A DNA stretch of 31,422 bases. Source: JBAYJY01 sp041664945 (GTDB lineage: Bacteria > UBP15 > UBA6099). The stretch covers positions 1 through 31,422 of the forward strand of contig JBAYJY010000038.1 of the NCBI GenBank assembly GCA_041664945.1, in the 5' to 3' direction. Made by a program: the position numbers and the translations under genes. The notes below the pieces were generated by a model. It did not search any database. It saw only the letters and a program-made list of their open reading frames with translations, and was not told the DNA's origin. This document shows positions 23,528-31,422 of the stretch, in pieces. How positions within the stretch are numbered: position 1 is the stretch's first letter; every line of letters begins with the position of its first letter.

Positions 23528-26500
23528 ATGCCCGAGATTGATGCTGCATCTTTAACAGAAATGCAAAAACTGTTTTCCGGAGTTGGACTTACATCGAATA
23601 AGGTAAATTGTAGTCCGCTTTGCGAAAAACATGAAATTGCGACGTTGAAAGAGTTGATAGAAAGATACAAAAGGGGCTGTAATAGTACCGGTAGAGAAGA
23701 TGCTCAAAAATTCTTATCCGATGTTTCTAAAATATGTGGTGAACAACCTGTTGAACAGGCGCCTGATATTAAGAAGGATGCAAAAATATCTGGGAATTTA
23801 GAAGAACAACAGGATAGACAGATACCAAAACCCAACTGGCGGCTCCATCAGTTGCGCGCTCAAAACTTCAAGGGATTAACAGAATGGAATGGAGATTCAT
23901 TTGAGCACGATTTTGAAGGAAAGCCATATTTTGTATTCGGGCATAATAGCACTGGTAAAACATCTATATTGAGTTCTGTTACTTGGTGCATGACAGGGAG
24001 TTATATAAAAGATCTTGCAACTGGAAAAAGCGAGAATATTGAGATTTTTACAAATGACTCAAAAAACCGCTGTACTAAAACATGGCCAGGATACGTTACA
24101 CTCCCGCACAAATTAAAATCAGATGAATTCAAGAAATGCATACCTGAATGCTTTGTTCAATGCGAATTAAAAGACGAAAAAGAAAGGATATTGACAGTAA
24201 AAAGAACTTTCAAGGACGGAACAATAGAGGAAACAATTCTGCTTGATGGCACAAAAACAAGTTTAACTGAAGTCGGGATAACTGCTTTAGAACTCGATAT
24301 AGCGTTTCTTTTACCGCACCGTGTTAATTCAATTGGGACAATTGGACACGAAACGATTGCCGATAGTTTGATAGCAGTTGCAGGACTTGAAGCATTGAAA
24401 AATATTGGAAGTATGGCCGAAGGAATGGCAAGATCAGTGGCCGCCCTTAATACAAGCTGGTCAAATGAAGCAGATTCTTTCATTAAGCAAGCCAGAGAAA
24501 CACTAACATTATTGATGAAAGAAATTTTAGAAACGGAAAAAGAAATAACGATTAGGAATATCGATAACGCTCTAAAAAAGACCTCATCTGAAGATGATAT
24601 GGAATTTCAGAAACGCTTGTGTGAGGAAAAAAGCAAATCCTTCGAAGCAACGGCAACCGAAGCGTTCAATGTTATCAAGAACAGTCTCGGAATCATAGAT
24701 GAAACATTAACATCATCGAAAAGAGAAGAGATTGTTAAGGATATACGAGATGCTCAAGTCGCAATTGGAATCAACGCGGATAATTGGGATATTATTAGGT
24801 CATGGACGCAAGTGACGACAGATGTTATAAGCACACGCATTTCTCTTGAAAAAATTGCTGATGGTATTACCGAATCATTAGCTAAATCGTATCCACTATG
24901 GCAAAAAGATAAAGATCAGCGCGGAAAGTTAGCGGTCCAACTCAAAGCGGCATATTTTCTCAAACAACAGGGCGAATTTGAAAAATGTCCAATATGTGAT
25001 AACCAACTGACAGAGGAAACGAAGAGCAGGCTAAAGAAGCTTTCTGAGGAAGAAGAAAATGCTCTTCTGGACTTGAAAATTAAACTTGATTCCCATATCA
25101 AATCGATAAATGAAGCAATACCCAAAGAAATACAACAACTCACAATAGGAAATCCCAAATTAATATATGAAAAATGTGTAAACGATAATATCGGGTTACA
25201 TCTCGACAAGTTTCCCGTTTTCAAGACTCGTTTGGAATCGCTTAACAAGTCGATTTCTGACTTGCCTGACCGTGAATATCCTTCAAAGATAAAAAGATTT
25301 ATTTCTATTGAGTGGGATAATGAATATAGCATAATATTCGATAAACTTGAAAAATTGTGGCTCGAAAGCCAAAATAAAATTGCTCTCGCCGAATGGATTC
25401 AGAAATATTTTGATTCAATAAAGGAGGTTATCAGGAAAACAATTTATGATGACGAAGGACCAATTGATGACGAATTGCCGTCAATTTTGTTCAGCCTCAA
25501 TGAGCTTGAAAAACATTTAAAAGGATACAAGGATTTAGAGCGAGAAAGTAAGGTTTTCCAAGAAGCGGCAAATCTTTTTGGAAATGCGAAGAAAAACAGA
25601 CAAAATGCAGAATTTGCCGATCTAATTCACAAAACATTGCGTAATATAAAGCAGTTGAAAGACCACGCAAAAAACATGTTGATCAAGATAACAGATTCTA
25701 TATCAGAAAATATAGGTGAAATATTCGATAAATTGTATGGCCCTTATGACCCTGTTAAGACAGACAAGCTTGTAGATAAATGTTCAAGAAAAGGAGGCAA
25801 ACTCGATATTTGTTTGCTGCTGAAATGGACAGATGATTTATATGCAGACGCTGAGGCAATTTCAAACGCAGGCAAATTGAGAGCAATTCTATGGGCCTTT
25901 TCCTTCGCTTTGTTAGAAATGCACAGACCTAGCGTGAATATTGTCATATTAGATGATTCTACAGTGTATTTTGATATCAATCGTTCGGACAATATGATAA
26001 AAGAAATTATAAAAGATCGATTGATGACAAAAAATAGATTCCAAGTATTAGCAACTGTTTTTGATGAGAATTTGCTACATAGTATTTTTCCTAAAAATAT
26101 TTCAGGGAAAAACATTGGTATTTTAGAGACGCTTCCAAGAGCAGGAATTTGGCGTGGTTGTTGGACAAAACCCAAGCTTGAACCATTGGCGCATGCAATA
26201 GAAGAATATGGAGGCGACAATTCGAAATGGAAGCCGGTTCTTGAAGAAACAAGGAAGTATTTCGAGAGATTTATGAAACTGATATTGAGATATCTCAAAG
26301 AGAACGATTGCTCGAGCATGAATTTTGGAGAATTGGCAGAATGCTTGAGACAAGTAAAGGAAGGGAATGGTAAAAACACGCCTTTATCTTCAAAGATAGA
26401 TATAAACAAGCTCGTAGTGATTTGTGATGGTATAGAATTGAGAATCTTACATTGTACGCATCATGGTGGACCCGATGAAAGCAAATTTGTACCCGATGAC

Positions 26501-27487
26501 GCAAAAGATGTGGTGGCTAATTATAAACGATGGAGAACATGTATCGATGGAGTTTATGATAGTATTCAGGAAATCTTAAGAAGATCGGAAAGTACTGCAT
26601 GTGTTAAGGCCGAAGAATATCAATCATCGAATACTTTCCCAACAACTAATTATACACGCTTTAAGCCTGATAAAGAGGCGAGTCTCATCGGAAGAGTTGC
26701 TGCAGAAGGAGATGTAACAATTTATGCAGACGAAAGCGATGAGGTAGAGTTGCAAAAATGGCCTGAGCTGCTTTGTGCCCGAGCCACGACTGATTACGGA
26801 AAGCCAGTAATCTGGGAAGGGCAGACTGGGTTGTTCTCTGAGCAAATTCCAACAAAGGAAGGAGATATTGCGCTTGTTGCCTGCTCTGGGAAAACATACT
26901 TGAGAAGAGTTTTTAAAGTAAATCTGTCAGATGAAACAGAGCAAGGTTGGGTAGGACAGATATTGAACACGAACATTAGAGATATTCCTCCTATCATCTC
27001 GCGGCATGATGATAAAACACTTCCACTCGTAGGGGTGCTCTACACGAATGAACCAATTGGGAGAATAAGCGCGCCCGATGATTCCGAATTAGAACCTCTT
27101 GAAAATTGGAACGATATAATGAAAAAAATTGCGGCAGGAAAAATAATGCTTGTCCATGTTAATGGATCAAGCGCAGAGCCTGTCGCCCTGCATGGACAAT
27201 ATCTTTTAGTACAAGAAACAACAATAGGTCATATTAAAGAAGATAATATTTATTGCGTGCTACTTGATGATAATCGAGGCGTCTTCAAGAGGTGGCGTTC
27301 CTTGCAAAATCAACCGAGCAAGATTTTATTACAATCCATTAACACAATAGACCCACATTTTTCAATCGAAGAGGTCATCCTCGATGGAGCGGCAAATCCA
27401 ACAGGTCTACCGGTGGTGAAAAGAGTTCTTCAAGTTCATGGCGTTATGTTCGAATCCCCTGAAAGCTTGCTTGAATTTACTGGATAA
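23528..27487 (+). CDS. SMC/Rad50-like ATPase fused to two LexA-like S24 domains
   Basis: A 1,319-residue protein. RLHQLRAQNFKGLTEW is the usual start of an SMC-type ATPase head. The Walker A is GHNSTGKTS at residues 138-146 (Lys144). Long helical regions flank CPICD at residue 487, a zinc-hook-like CxxC. The Walker B is VNIVILDD, ending at Asp810, where most relatives have DE. Near 1053, LIGRVAAEGD resembles the LexA cleavage region, and GDIALV...TYLRRVF follows with Arg1126 at the lysine position: a degenerate S24 copy. A second copy has PIGRISAP (1176), GSSAEP with Ser1215 and VFKRW with Lys1254, a 39-residue Ser-Lys gap close to that of LexA. The gene is much more AT-rich than its neighbours. 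GAGGAG precedes the start. I know no named system with this domain order. Confidence 0.8.
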   Translation: MPEIDAASLTEMQKLFSGVGLTSNKVNCSPLCEKHEIATLKELIERYKRGCNSTGREDAQKFLSDVSKICGEQPVEQAPDIKKDAKISGNLEEQQDRQIPKPNWRLHQLRAQNFKGLTEWNGDSFEHDFEGKPYFVFGHNSTGKTSILSSVTWCMTGSYIKDLATGKSENIEIFTNDSKNRCTKTWPGYVTLPHKLKSDEFKKCIPECFVQCELKDEKERILTVKRTFKDGTIEETILLDGTKTSLTEVGITALELDIAFLLPHRVNSIGTIGHETIADSLIAVAGLEALKNIGSMAEGMARSVAALNTSWSNEADSFIKQARETLTLLMKEILETEKEITIRNIDNALKKTSSEDDMEFQKRLCEEKSKSFEATATEAFNVIKNSLGIIDETLTSSKREEIVKDIRDAQVAIGINADNWDIIRSWTQVTTDVISTRISLEKIADGITESLAKSYPLWQKDKDQRGKLAVQLKAAYFLKQQGEFEKCPICDNQLTEETKSRLKKLSEEEENALLDLKIKLDSHIKSINEAIPKEIQQLTIGNPKLIYEKCVNDNIGLHLDKFPVFKTRLESLNKSISDLPDREYPSKIKRFISIEWDNEYSIIFDKLEKLWLESQNKIALAEWIQKYFDSIKEVIRKTIYDDEGPIDDELPSILFSLNELEKHLKGYKDLERESKVFQEAANLFGNAKKNRQNAEFADLIHKTLRNIKQLKDHAKNMLIKITDSISENIGEIFDKLYGPYDPVKTDKLVDKCSRKGGKLDICLLLKWTDDLYADAEAISNAGKLRAILWAFSFALLEMHRPSVNIVILDDSTVYFDINRSDNMIKEIIKDRLMTKNRFQVLATVFDENLLHSIFPKNISGKNIGILETLPRAGIWRGCWTKPKLEPLAHAIEEYGGDNSKWKPVLEETRKYFERFMKLILRYLKENDCSSMNFGELAECLRQVKEGNGKNTPLSSKIDINKLVVICDGIELRILHCTHHGGPDESKFVPDDAKDVVANYKRWRTCIDGVYDSIQEILRRSESTACVKAEEYQSSNTFPTTNYTRFKPDKEASLIGRVAAEGDVTIYADESDEVELQKWPELLCARATTDYGKPVIWEGQTGLFSEQIPTKEGDIALVACSGKTYLRRVFKVNLSDETEQGWVGQILNTNIRDIPPIISRHDDKTLPLVGVLYTNEPIGRISAPDDSELEPLENWNDIMKKIAAGKIMLVHVNGSSAEPVALHGQYLLVQETTIGHIKEDNIYCVLLDDNRGVFKRWRSLQNQPSKILLQSINTIDPHFSIEEVILDGAANPTGLPVVKRVLQVHGVMFESPESLLEFTG

Positions 27488-27548
27488 CGCAATCGGCAGA
27501 TATGACTATATGAACCGCTCCTGATTATTAAAGAACGAACACATCCGC

Positions 27549-27554
27549 TATAAT
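27549..27554 (+). promoter_or_regulatory. -10 box of the kinase gene, predicting a leaderless mRNA
   Basis: TATAAT lies seven bases before the ATG at 27562, the same spacing as at the recombinase gene. A -35 box is weak (TATTAA at 27526-27531). No ribosome binding site is present. Confidence 0.5.
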
Positions 27555-27561
27555 TGAATTC

Positions 27562-28377
27562 ATGGAAAGAACGATTGAGCTGGCCGGGCTGGCGGTGAAG
27601 CTGATTTTCGGGGACGACGGGTTTTGCGATTTCGCGAATCTGCCCGAGGTCGCCGACACGGCTGAACCGGCGATGGAGATCGAGGTCGCGACGGGCGCGG
27701 ATGTCCGGGCCGGCTGCGGGTTGGCTGTGAAATGCGGGCCGGACGGAGTTGTGGAGTTTTCGATGCACGGCGCCGACTGCCGACTCGATCCGCGCGGCGG
27801 GCGCGGGCAGCTGTTGTTGGCTCCCGATTACAGCGTTCTCGAGTATGTGTTGAAATTAGTTTATTCGACGCTGCTGTTGGAGCGCGGGGGCGGAATATTT
27901 CACGCGGCCGGCTTAGTGTGGGAGGGCAGGGGATACATGTTCGCGGGGCGTCACGGGGCGGGCAAGAGCACGATAGCGGCTGCGGCGCCGGGCGGCGCGC
28001 TGATTCTCGGCGACGAGAATGTGGCGGTGAAGCGCGACGGCGACGGATACCGGATTTACTCGATGCCGCGCTGGGCGCTGGGCGGCAAAGGCGGCGCGGT
28101 GACGGCCGCGGAGCCCGCGAGCGCGCCGCTGGCGGCATGCTTTGTCATTTCGCACGGCTCGGCGACGGAGTTCGGGCGCGGCGGGGCCGGCGAGCTCGCG
28201 CATTTGCTTTTCGACAACCTGATTTACCTGCTTCCGGAAAAGGCGATTCTCGAATCCGCGATGGAATTCACGGAGGCGCTGCAGCGCGGAGCGCCGACCG
28301 CCGCCCTTCGGCTCGCGCTTAACGATATGGAGGACCTTAAGAATGTTGTCACCGGATTTTTGGGAAAAGAAGTTTAA
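27562..28377 (+). CDS. HprK-like kinase of a RiPP-type cluster
   Basis: A 271-residue protein. GGIFHAAGLVWEGRGYMFAG runs into the P-loop GRHGAGKST (residues 129-137, Lys135), followed by ILGDEN; this is the arrangement of HPr kinase/phosphorylase relatives. Short HprK-like proteins occur in peptide-modification clusters beside PqqD proteins. One studied group phosphorylates the C-terminal serine of lasso peptides such as paeninodin. Here the PqqD gene overlaps its end by 35 bases and the radical SAM gene follows, so a role in the same peptide pathway is likely. The true substrate is unknown. Its N-terminal 100 residues are not recognised. Confidence 0.8.
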   Translation: MERTIELAGLAVKLIFGDDGFCDFANLPEVADTAEPAMEIEVATGADVRAGCGLAVKCGPDGVVEFSMHGADCRLDPRGGRGQLLLAPDYSVLEYVLKLVYSTLLLERGGGIFHAAGLVWEGRGYMFAGRHGAGKSTIAAAAPGGALILGDENVAVKRDGDGYRIYSMPRWALGGKGGAVTAAEPASAPLAACFVISHGSATEFGRGGAGELAHLLFDNLIYLLPEKAILESAMEFTEALQRGAPTAALRLALNDMEDLKNVVTGFLGKEV

Positions 28378-28627
28378 GCGGGCGCCCGACTGCGCGTTCC
28401 GCGAGATCGAGGGCGAGGCGTTTATCGTGTCCTCGAAAACCGCCGGCGTGCATCTCCTTAATTCCGTCGGAACGTTCATCTGGAATCTGCTCGACGGCGA
28501 ACGGACGTTGAGCGAGATTGCGGACGCCCTAACGGAGGAATTCGAGGTCGACGCGGCAACGGCGAAGAGCGACACATTTGAATTCATCGAGGAGATTCTT
28601 AAAACCGAAATAATCGAAGGGCAATGA
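28343..28627 (+). CDS. PqqD-like peptide-binding protein
   Basis: A 94-residue protein with the PqqD fold pattern: AFREIEGEAFIVSSKTAGVHLLNSVGTFIWNLL, then DGERTLSEIADALTEEFEV. PqqD proteins (RiPP recognition elements) bind the leader of a precursor peptide and present it to the radical SAM enzyme. The ATG lies inside the end of the kinase gene in another frame (35-base overlap), so the two are translated together. AGGA is found nine bases before the start. The next gene starts 233 bases later, across a gap that holds a repeat. Confidence 0.88.
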   Translation: MLSPDFWEKKFKRAPDCAFREIEGEAFIVSSKTAGVHLLNSVGTFIWNLLDGERTLSEIADALTEEFEVDAATAKSDTFEFIEEILKTEIIEGQ

Positions 28628-28860
28628 GCAGTTTTGTAAAACAGTAAGGGCAAAAAAGGCAATAATAAAGCGGGAAAATACTATTCACAAGTGTCGTGCG
28701 CGGCTGACATAGAGAAGGGAATTGATTTCGGGGTTGCTTCGTCAGCCACAAAACGGCTTCCTCGCAATGACGCATCGCGAATCAAAACCGGAATAAAATA
28801 TAAAGTTTCAACATAAGAAAATCCGGGTATTCTAATGGGATAGAAGAAGTGTGGTGTTTA
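28628..28860. repeat. Gap with an inverted CGTCATTGCGAGG repeat (28731-28772) and a possible promoter
   Basis: No gene is seen. 28731-28772 is the inverted copy of the repeat at 1862, including the CGGCTTCCTCGCAATGACG end and the TTGCTTCGTCAGCC end. TTTCAA, 16 bases and TATTCT just before 28835 may be a weak promoter for the radical SAM gene. Confidence 0.6.
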
Positions 28861-29883
28861 ATGCTGAATCAGATATATGAAAAAGCGGAGAGAAGCGGAC
28901 AACCGTTGTCGGTTCATTTCGAGCTGACGAGGCGCTGCAATTTGAAGTGTCGGCACTGCTATGTGGTTGGAGCGGAAGGCGGCGGCGAGATGAGCGGCGG
29001 GCAGGTTGTCGCTGCGCTGGAGAAGCTGGCGCGGGCGGGAGTTTTGTTTCTGACGTTCACGGGAGGCGAGCCGCTGGCAAGGGACGATTTTTTCGAGATC
29101 GCGGAGCGTGCGCGCGAGTTGAATTATTCGGTGCGGGTGTTCACGAACGGAACGCTGATCGACCGCGCGGCGGCGGACCGGCTGGCGGCGCTGAACCTGT
29201 TCGAGGTCGGTGTGAGCGTGTACGGGGTTCGCGAGGAGACGCACGAGGCGATCACGGGAGTCGCCGGCTCGTTCAGGAAAACGATGGCGAGCCTGAGGCT
29301 GTTGTCCGAGCGCGGGGTGAGGCTTGCGTTGAAAACGGTGATAATGAAGCCGAACTTTGGCGAGTACGGCGGGCTGATAGAGTTAGCCGGAAAGTTCGGA
29401 GCGAGGTATGTTTTCGATCCGACAGTGTTTCCGCGTGACGACGGGGACAAGGCGCCGCTGGCGTTGCGGCTGGATGACGGGCAGCTCGAAACAACGCTTA
29501 AGGACAAACGGTTTTACCCGCGCGGCGAAGGCGAAGTTGAGCGGGCGGCGCCCGGAGCGCCGGCGGTTTGCCGCGGTCCGGTCTGCAACCTGAGCTTCAT
29601 ATCGCTCGGCGTATCGCCGGAGGGAGATGTCTACCCCTGCATCCAGTTGAAGCGGCCGGTGGGAAACATTAACAGCGATTCAATGGATTTGATAAATACT
29701 CAATATTGTATAAATGTGCCTAATATCACAACGGTATTGGCGGATACATGTTATAATTGTAAGTTAAGGGATAACTGCACGAGATGTCCGGGTTTGGCGG
29801 AATTGGAAGATGGAGACATCAACGGGAAATCTGAGTGGGCGTGCAGGATAGCCCGAATACGTGAAAAGGCAAACAGAGAATGA
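28861..29883 (+). CDS. Radical SAM/SPASM peptide-modifying enzyme
   Basis: A 340-residue protein. CNLKCRHC near residue 24 is the CxxxCxxC motif that binds the SAM-cleaving 4Fe-4S cluster, followed by FTGGEPL. The C-terminal third has the SPASM-type cysteines (CRGPVC, PCIQ, CYNCKLRDNCTRC and a last Cys), which hold auxiliary iron-sulfur clusters. Such enzymes install C-C or thioether crosslinks in ribosomal peptides. The start at 28861 is the first ATG; a GTG 12 bases earlier is possible. The last 200 bases, coding for the SPASM end, are visibly more AT-rich than the rest. The stop overlaps the ATG of the small peptide gene (ATGA), a strong sign that the peptide is its substrate. Confidence 0.9.
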   Translation: MLNQIYEKAERSGQPLSVHFELTRRCNLKCRHCYVVGAEGGGEMSGGQVVAALEKLARAGVLFLTFTGGEPLARDDFFEIAERARELNYSVRVFTNGTLIDRAAADRLAALNLFEVGVSVYGVREETHEAITGVAGSFRKTMASLRLLSERGVRLALKTVIMKPNFGEYGGLIELAGKFGARYVFDPTVFPRDDGDKAPLALRLDDGQLETTLKDKRFYPRGEGEVERAAPGAPAVCRGPVCNLSFISLGVSPEGDVYPCIQLKRPVGNINSDSMDLINTQYCINVPNITTVLADTCYNCKLRDNCTRCPGLAELEDGDINGKSEWACRIARIREKANRE

Positions 29884-30044
29884 AAACAGACAGCGCCGGG
29901 AACCCGGCAGGCCGCGCCAGGCGGCCATATGAAAAACCGGATATGAAATCGAGCGCGATCAAGGAAACGTTTCTCGCATGCGGGAAATGCGCGAACGGGC
30001 CGATCGAGCAGTTTTTGTGCGTAATTTTTCCCGAGCTGAGTTAA
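29880..30044 (+). CDS. RiPP precursor-like peptide, 54 residues
   Basis: The ATG overlaps the stop of the radical SAM gene. The leader contains RRPYEKPDMKSS, with a YxxP motif like those bound by PqqD-type domains. After AIKETF comes LACGKCANGPIEQFLC and then VIFPELS, a compact core with three cysteines and a C-terminal serine. Size, position and layout fit a precursor that is bound by the PqqD protein and crosslinked by the radical SAM enzyme. AAAAGG lies about ten bases upstream of the ATG. Two GC-rich hairpins (29895-29908 and 29910-29926) lie in its first third. I recognise no named family, and nothing here is proven beyond the frame and context. Confidence 0.7.
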   Translation: MKTDSAGNPAGRARRPYEKPDMKSSAIKETFLACGKCANGPIEQFLCVIFPELS

Positions 30045-30071
30045 TTCCGAATGACAACAAAGGACTCGAAA

Positions 30072-31422
30072 ATGAGATCATTCCAGAACACGCGAAATAG
30101 ATTTTCGGCGGGATTGAGAGCGCCGCGCGCGGCATCGCGCTGGGCGGCGGTCGCGCTTTTCATCTGTCTTGCGGCTATCTCGTCTCCGGCGGCCGCGTCG
30201 CTTTCAATCACACAATATGCCGGCCTCATCGATTACACATCGCTGGTTTACATCATGGAGAAAAGCGATTCTTACGCATGGGAACACAATGTCCCGAACA
30301 ACATCTCTACTTACGACGAAACCGATTATTCCGAGTTCGGGAATTTCAGATTCACTTCCGGCACGAACCCGACTACTGTGCAAATCCGCATGCGATGGTG
30401 TCACAACAACGCGGCCAATCCGCCGGATGCAGCCAAGCTCGAAGTCTGGGAACAGCAAACAGGCACATGGCACAACGAAACGGGAATTACAATCGCTTCC
30501 ACCGGCTGCACCACAGTCAGAACGCGGAACGTTGAGGGTTATATAAACACGGCATCGGACCTCCAAAACATAAAGATAAGGCTTCTGGGATATGAGGTGA
30601 CGAACACGGCTACGGTGATCAGCCTCAATCAGCTCAGGATTCGCGCGAACATCGGCGGGACAAACTACACCTATAACGCCGGCTCGGGAATATCGAAGAA
30701 CGTGCTGTCGCTCAGGGTTTCGGACAACGTGCGCACGGCGTATGCGGCGGACATGCTGAGGACTCCTTACAACGAAGCGGTCTATCAGGAGTTCAGCGAT
30801 TTCGGGTTCACAATGCCGGCGGGCGCGGAAATGGGAAGCACGCTGATAACTTATGAATGGATGTGGGACGATCTGGGCACCGGAACAACAATGAATGGCG
30901 CCAAGCTCGAAGTCTGGGATCAGAGCTCAGGAACATGGAACAACAGCGTTTTGGCGATTCCCGCGAAACTCACGGACACAACAGCGACGGTGAACGCCGC
31001 GGCATACGCGAACACAGCCGACGATATAAATAACATTAAATTCCGGTTTCTGGGCACGGCGGTTCTCGCAAACTCAGTCGGCGTCCGGCAGGACTACGTC
31101 AAAATCGTCGCGAAACGAAAAATACTCTCGTCTGACATCGCGGTATACGCGCCGGGAACGATGGATTTCTACCCCGGAAGCGCGAACCAGATATTGTATT
31201 CGTTCAAAGTTCCGGACAATGACGGAGTCGCCGACACGCTGACCGCGATCTACGTTAAAAATCTCGGCACTGCGGTCAACGCGACGGACATAACTAACCT
31301 GCGAACCTGCAAGGACAACGACCCTATAGGAACATTCGGCGCGGAAGACACGTGCAGAAACATGACATGGGACGCCGGGAACAGCCGCTGGTATGCGACG
31401 GGGATGACGCATGCGATCCCGA
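30072..31422 (+). CDS. Large secreted protein with repeated beta-type modules, N-terminal part
   Basis: The frame is open from the ATG at 30072 to the right edge (450 codons), so the C-terminus is missing. AAGG lies about ten bases before the start. The N-terminus has basic residues and the hydrophobic stretch AAVALFICLAAISSPAAA, a signal peptide. Two modules of about 150 residues follow: the first has AAKLEVWEQQTGTWHNET, the second GAKLEVWDQSSGTWNNSV, each followed by a ...NTA.D..NIK.R.LG segment. The composition (many Thr, Asn, Asp, few Lys) fits an extracellular beta-rich protein, perhaps an adhesin or surface-layer-like protein. It begins 27 bases after the peptide gene, so shared transcription is possible, but a functional link is not shown. 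Confidence 0.75.
   Translation, partial: MRSFQNTRNRFSAGLRAPRAASRWAAVALFICLAAISSPAAASLSITQYAGLIDYTSLVYIMEKSDSYAWEHNVPNNISTYDETDYSEFGNFRFTSGTNPTTVQIRMRWCHNNAANPPDAAKLEVWEQQTGTWHNETGITIASTGCTTVRTRNVEGYINTASDLQNIKIRLLGYEVTNTATVISLNQLRIRANIGGTNYTYNAGSGISKNVLSLRVSDNVRTAYAADMLRTPYNEAVYQEFSDFGFTMPAGAEMGSTLITYEWMWDDLGTGTTMNGAKLEVWDQSSGTWNNSVLAIPAKLTDTTATVNAAAYANTADDINNIKFRFLGTAVLANSVGVRQDYVKIVAKRKILSSDIAVYAPGTMDFYPGSANQILYSFKVPDNDGVADTLTAIYVKNLGTAVNATDITNLRTCKDNDPIGTFGAEDTCRNMTWDAGNSRWYATGMTHAIP

Overview
The window looks like a chromosome segment from an uncultured Gram-negative bacterium. Core coding sequence is moderately GC-rich. Intergenic spaces are packed with short degenerate repeats of the kind seen in many candidate-phylum genomes. 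Several promoters sit so close to their start codons that the transcripts should be leaderless. I cannot assign a phylum from the sequence alone. TGA, TAA and TAG all end genes, so the standard code applies.

Layout. (1) 1-10.6 kb, GC-rich plus-strand genes: the end of an MFS (organophosphate-antiporter-like) transporter, an RmlD-type reductase, a DegT/AHBA-type aminotransferase, a TFIIB-type zinc-ribbon protein, LemA, a frame-broken AT-rich M48 metalloprotease followed by an intact paralogue, a secreted protein with three cysteine-rich repeats, a CDP-alcohol phosphatidyltransferase and a Phd/RelE-type toxin-antitoxin pair. (2) 10.8-13.2 kb, minus strand: a penicillin-acylase-family Ntn hydrolase with its own promoter. 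(3) 13.3-21.4 kb: an AT-rich block that is mostly non-coding. It holds a near-perfect parS site, an XerC/XerD-type recombinase, and a trio of DNA-binding proteins (excisionase-like, MerR plus coiled coil, winged helix). It ends with an iteron-like array of small palindromes. This could be an integrated replicon or a segregation module. (4) 21.6-23.1 kb: a TolB-like propeller and a small unknown protein. (5) 23.5-27.5 kb: one AT-rich gene for a 1,319-residue protein that joins an SMC/Rad50-like ATPase to two LexA-like S24 domains. It is probably horizontally acquired and may be a defence or DNA-damage sensor. (6) 27.6-30.0 kb: a compact RiPP-like cluster of HprK-like kinase, PqqD-like protein, radical SAM/SPASM enzyme and a 54-residue precursor-like peptide overlapping the enzyme gene. 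(7) 30.07 kb to the end: a large secreted repeat protein cut off by the window.

The strongest candidates for something undescribed are the ATPase-S24 fusion, the RiPP cluster with its short peptide gene ending in serine, and the parS-bearing AT-rich block with its iteron-like array. All assignments come from reading motifs; no database search was made.
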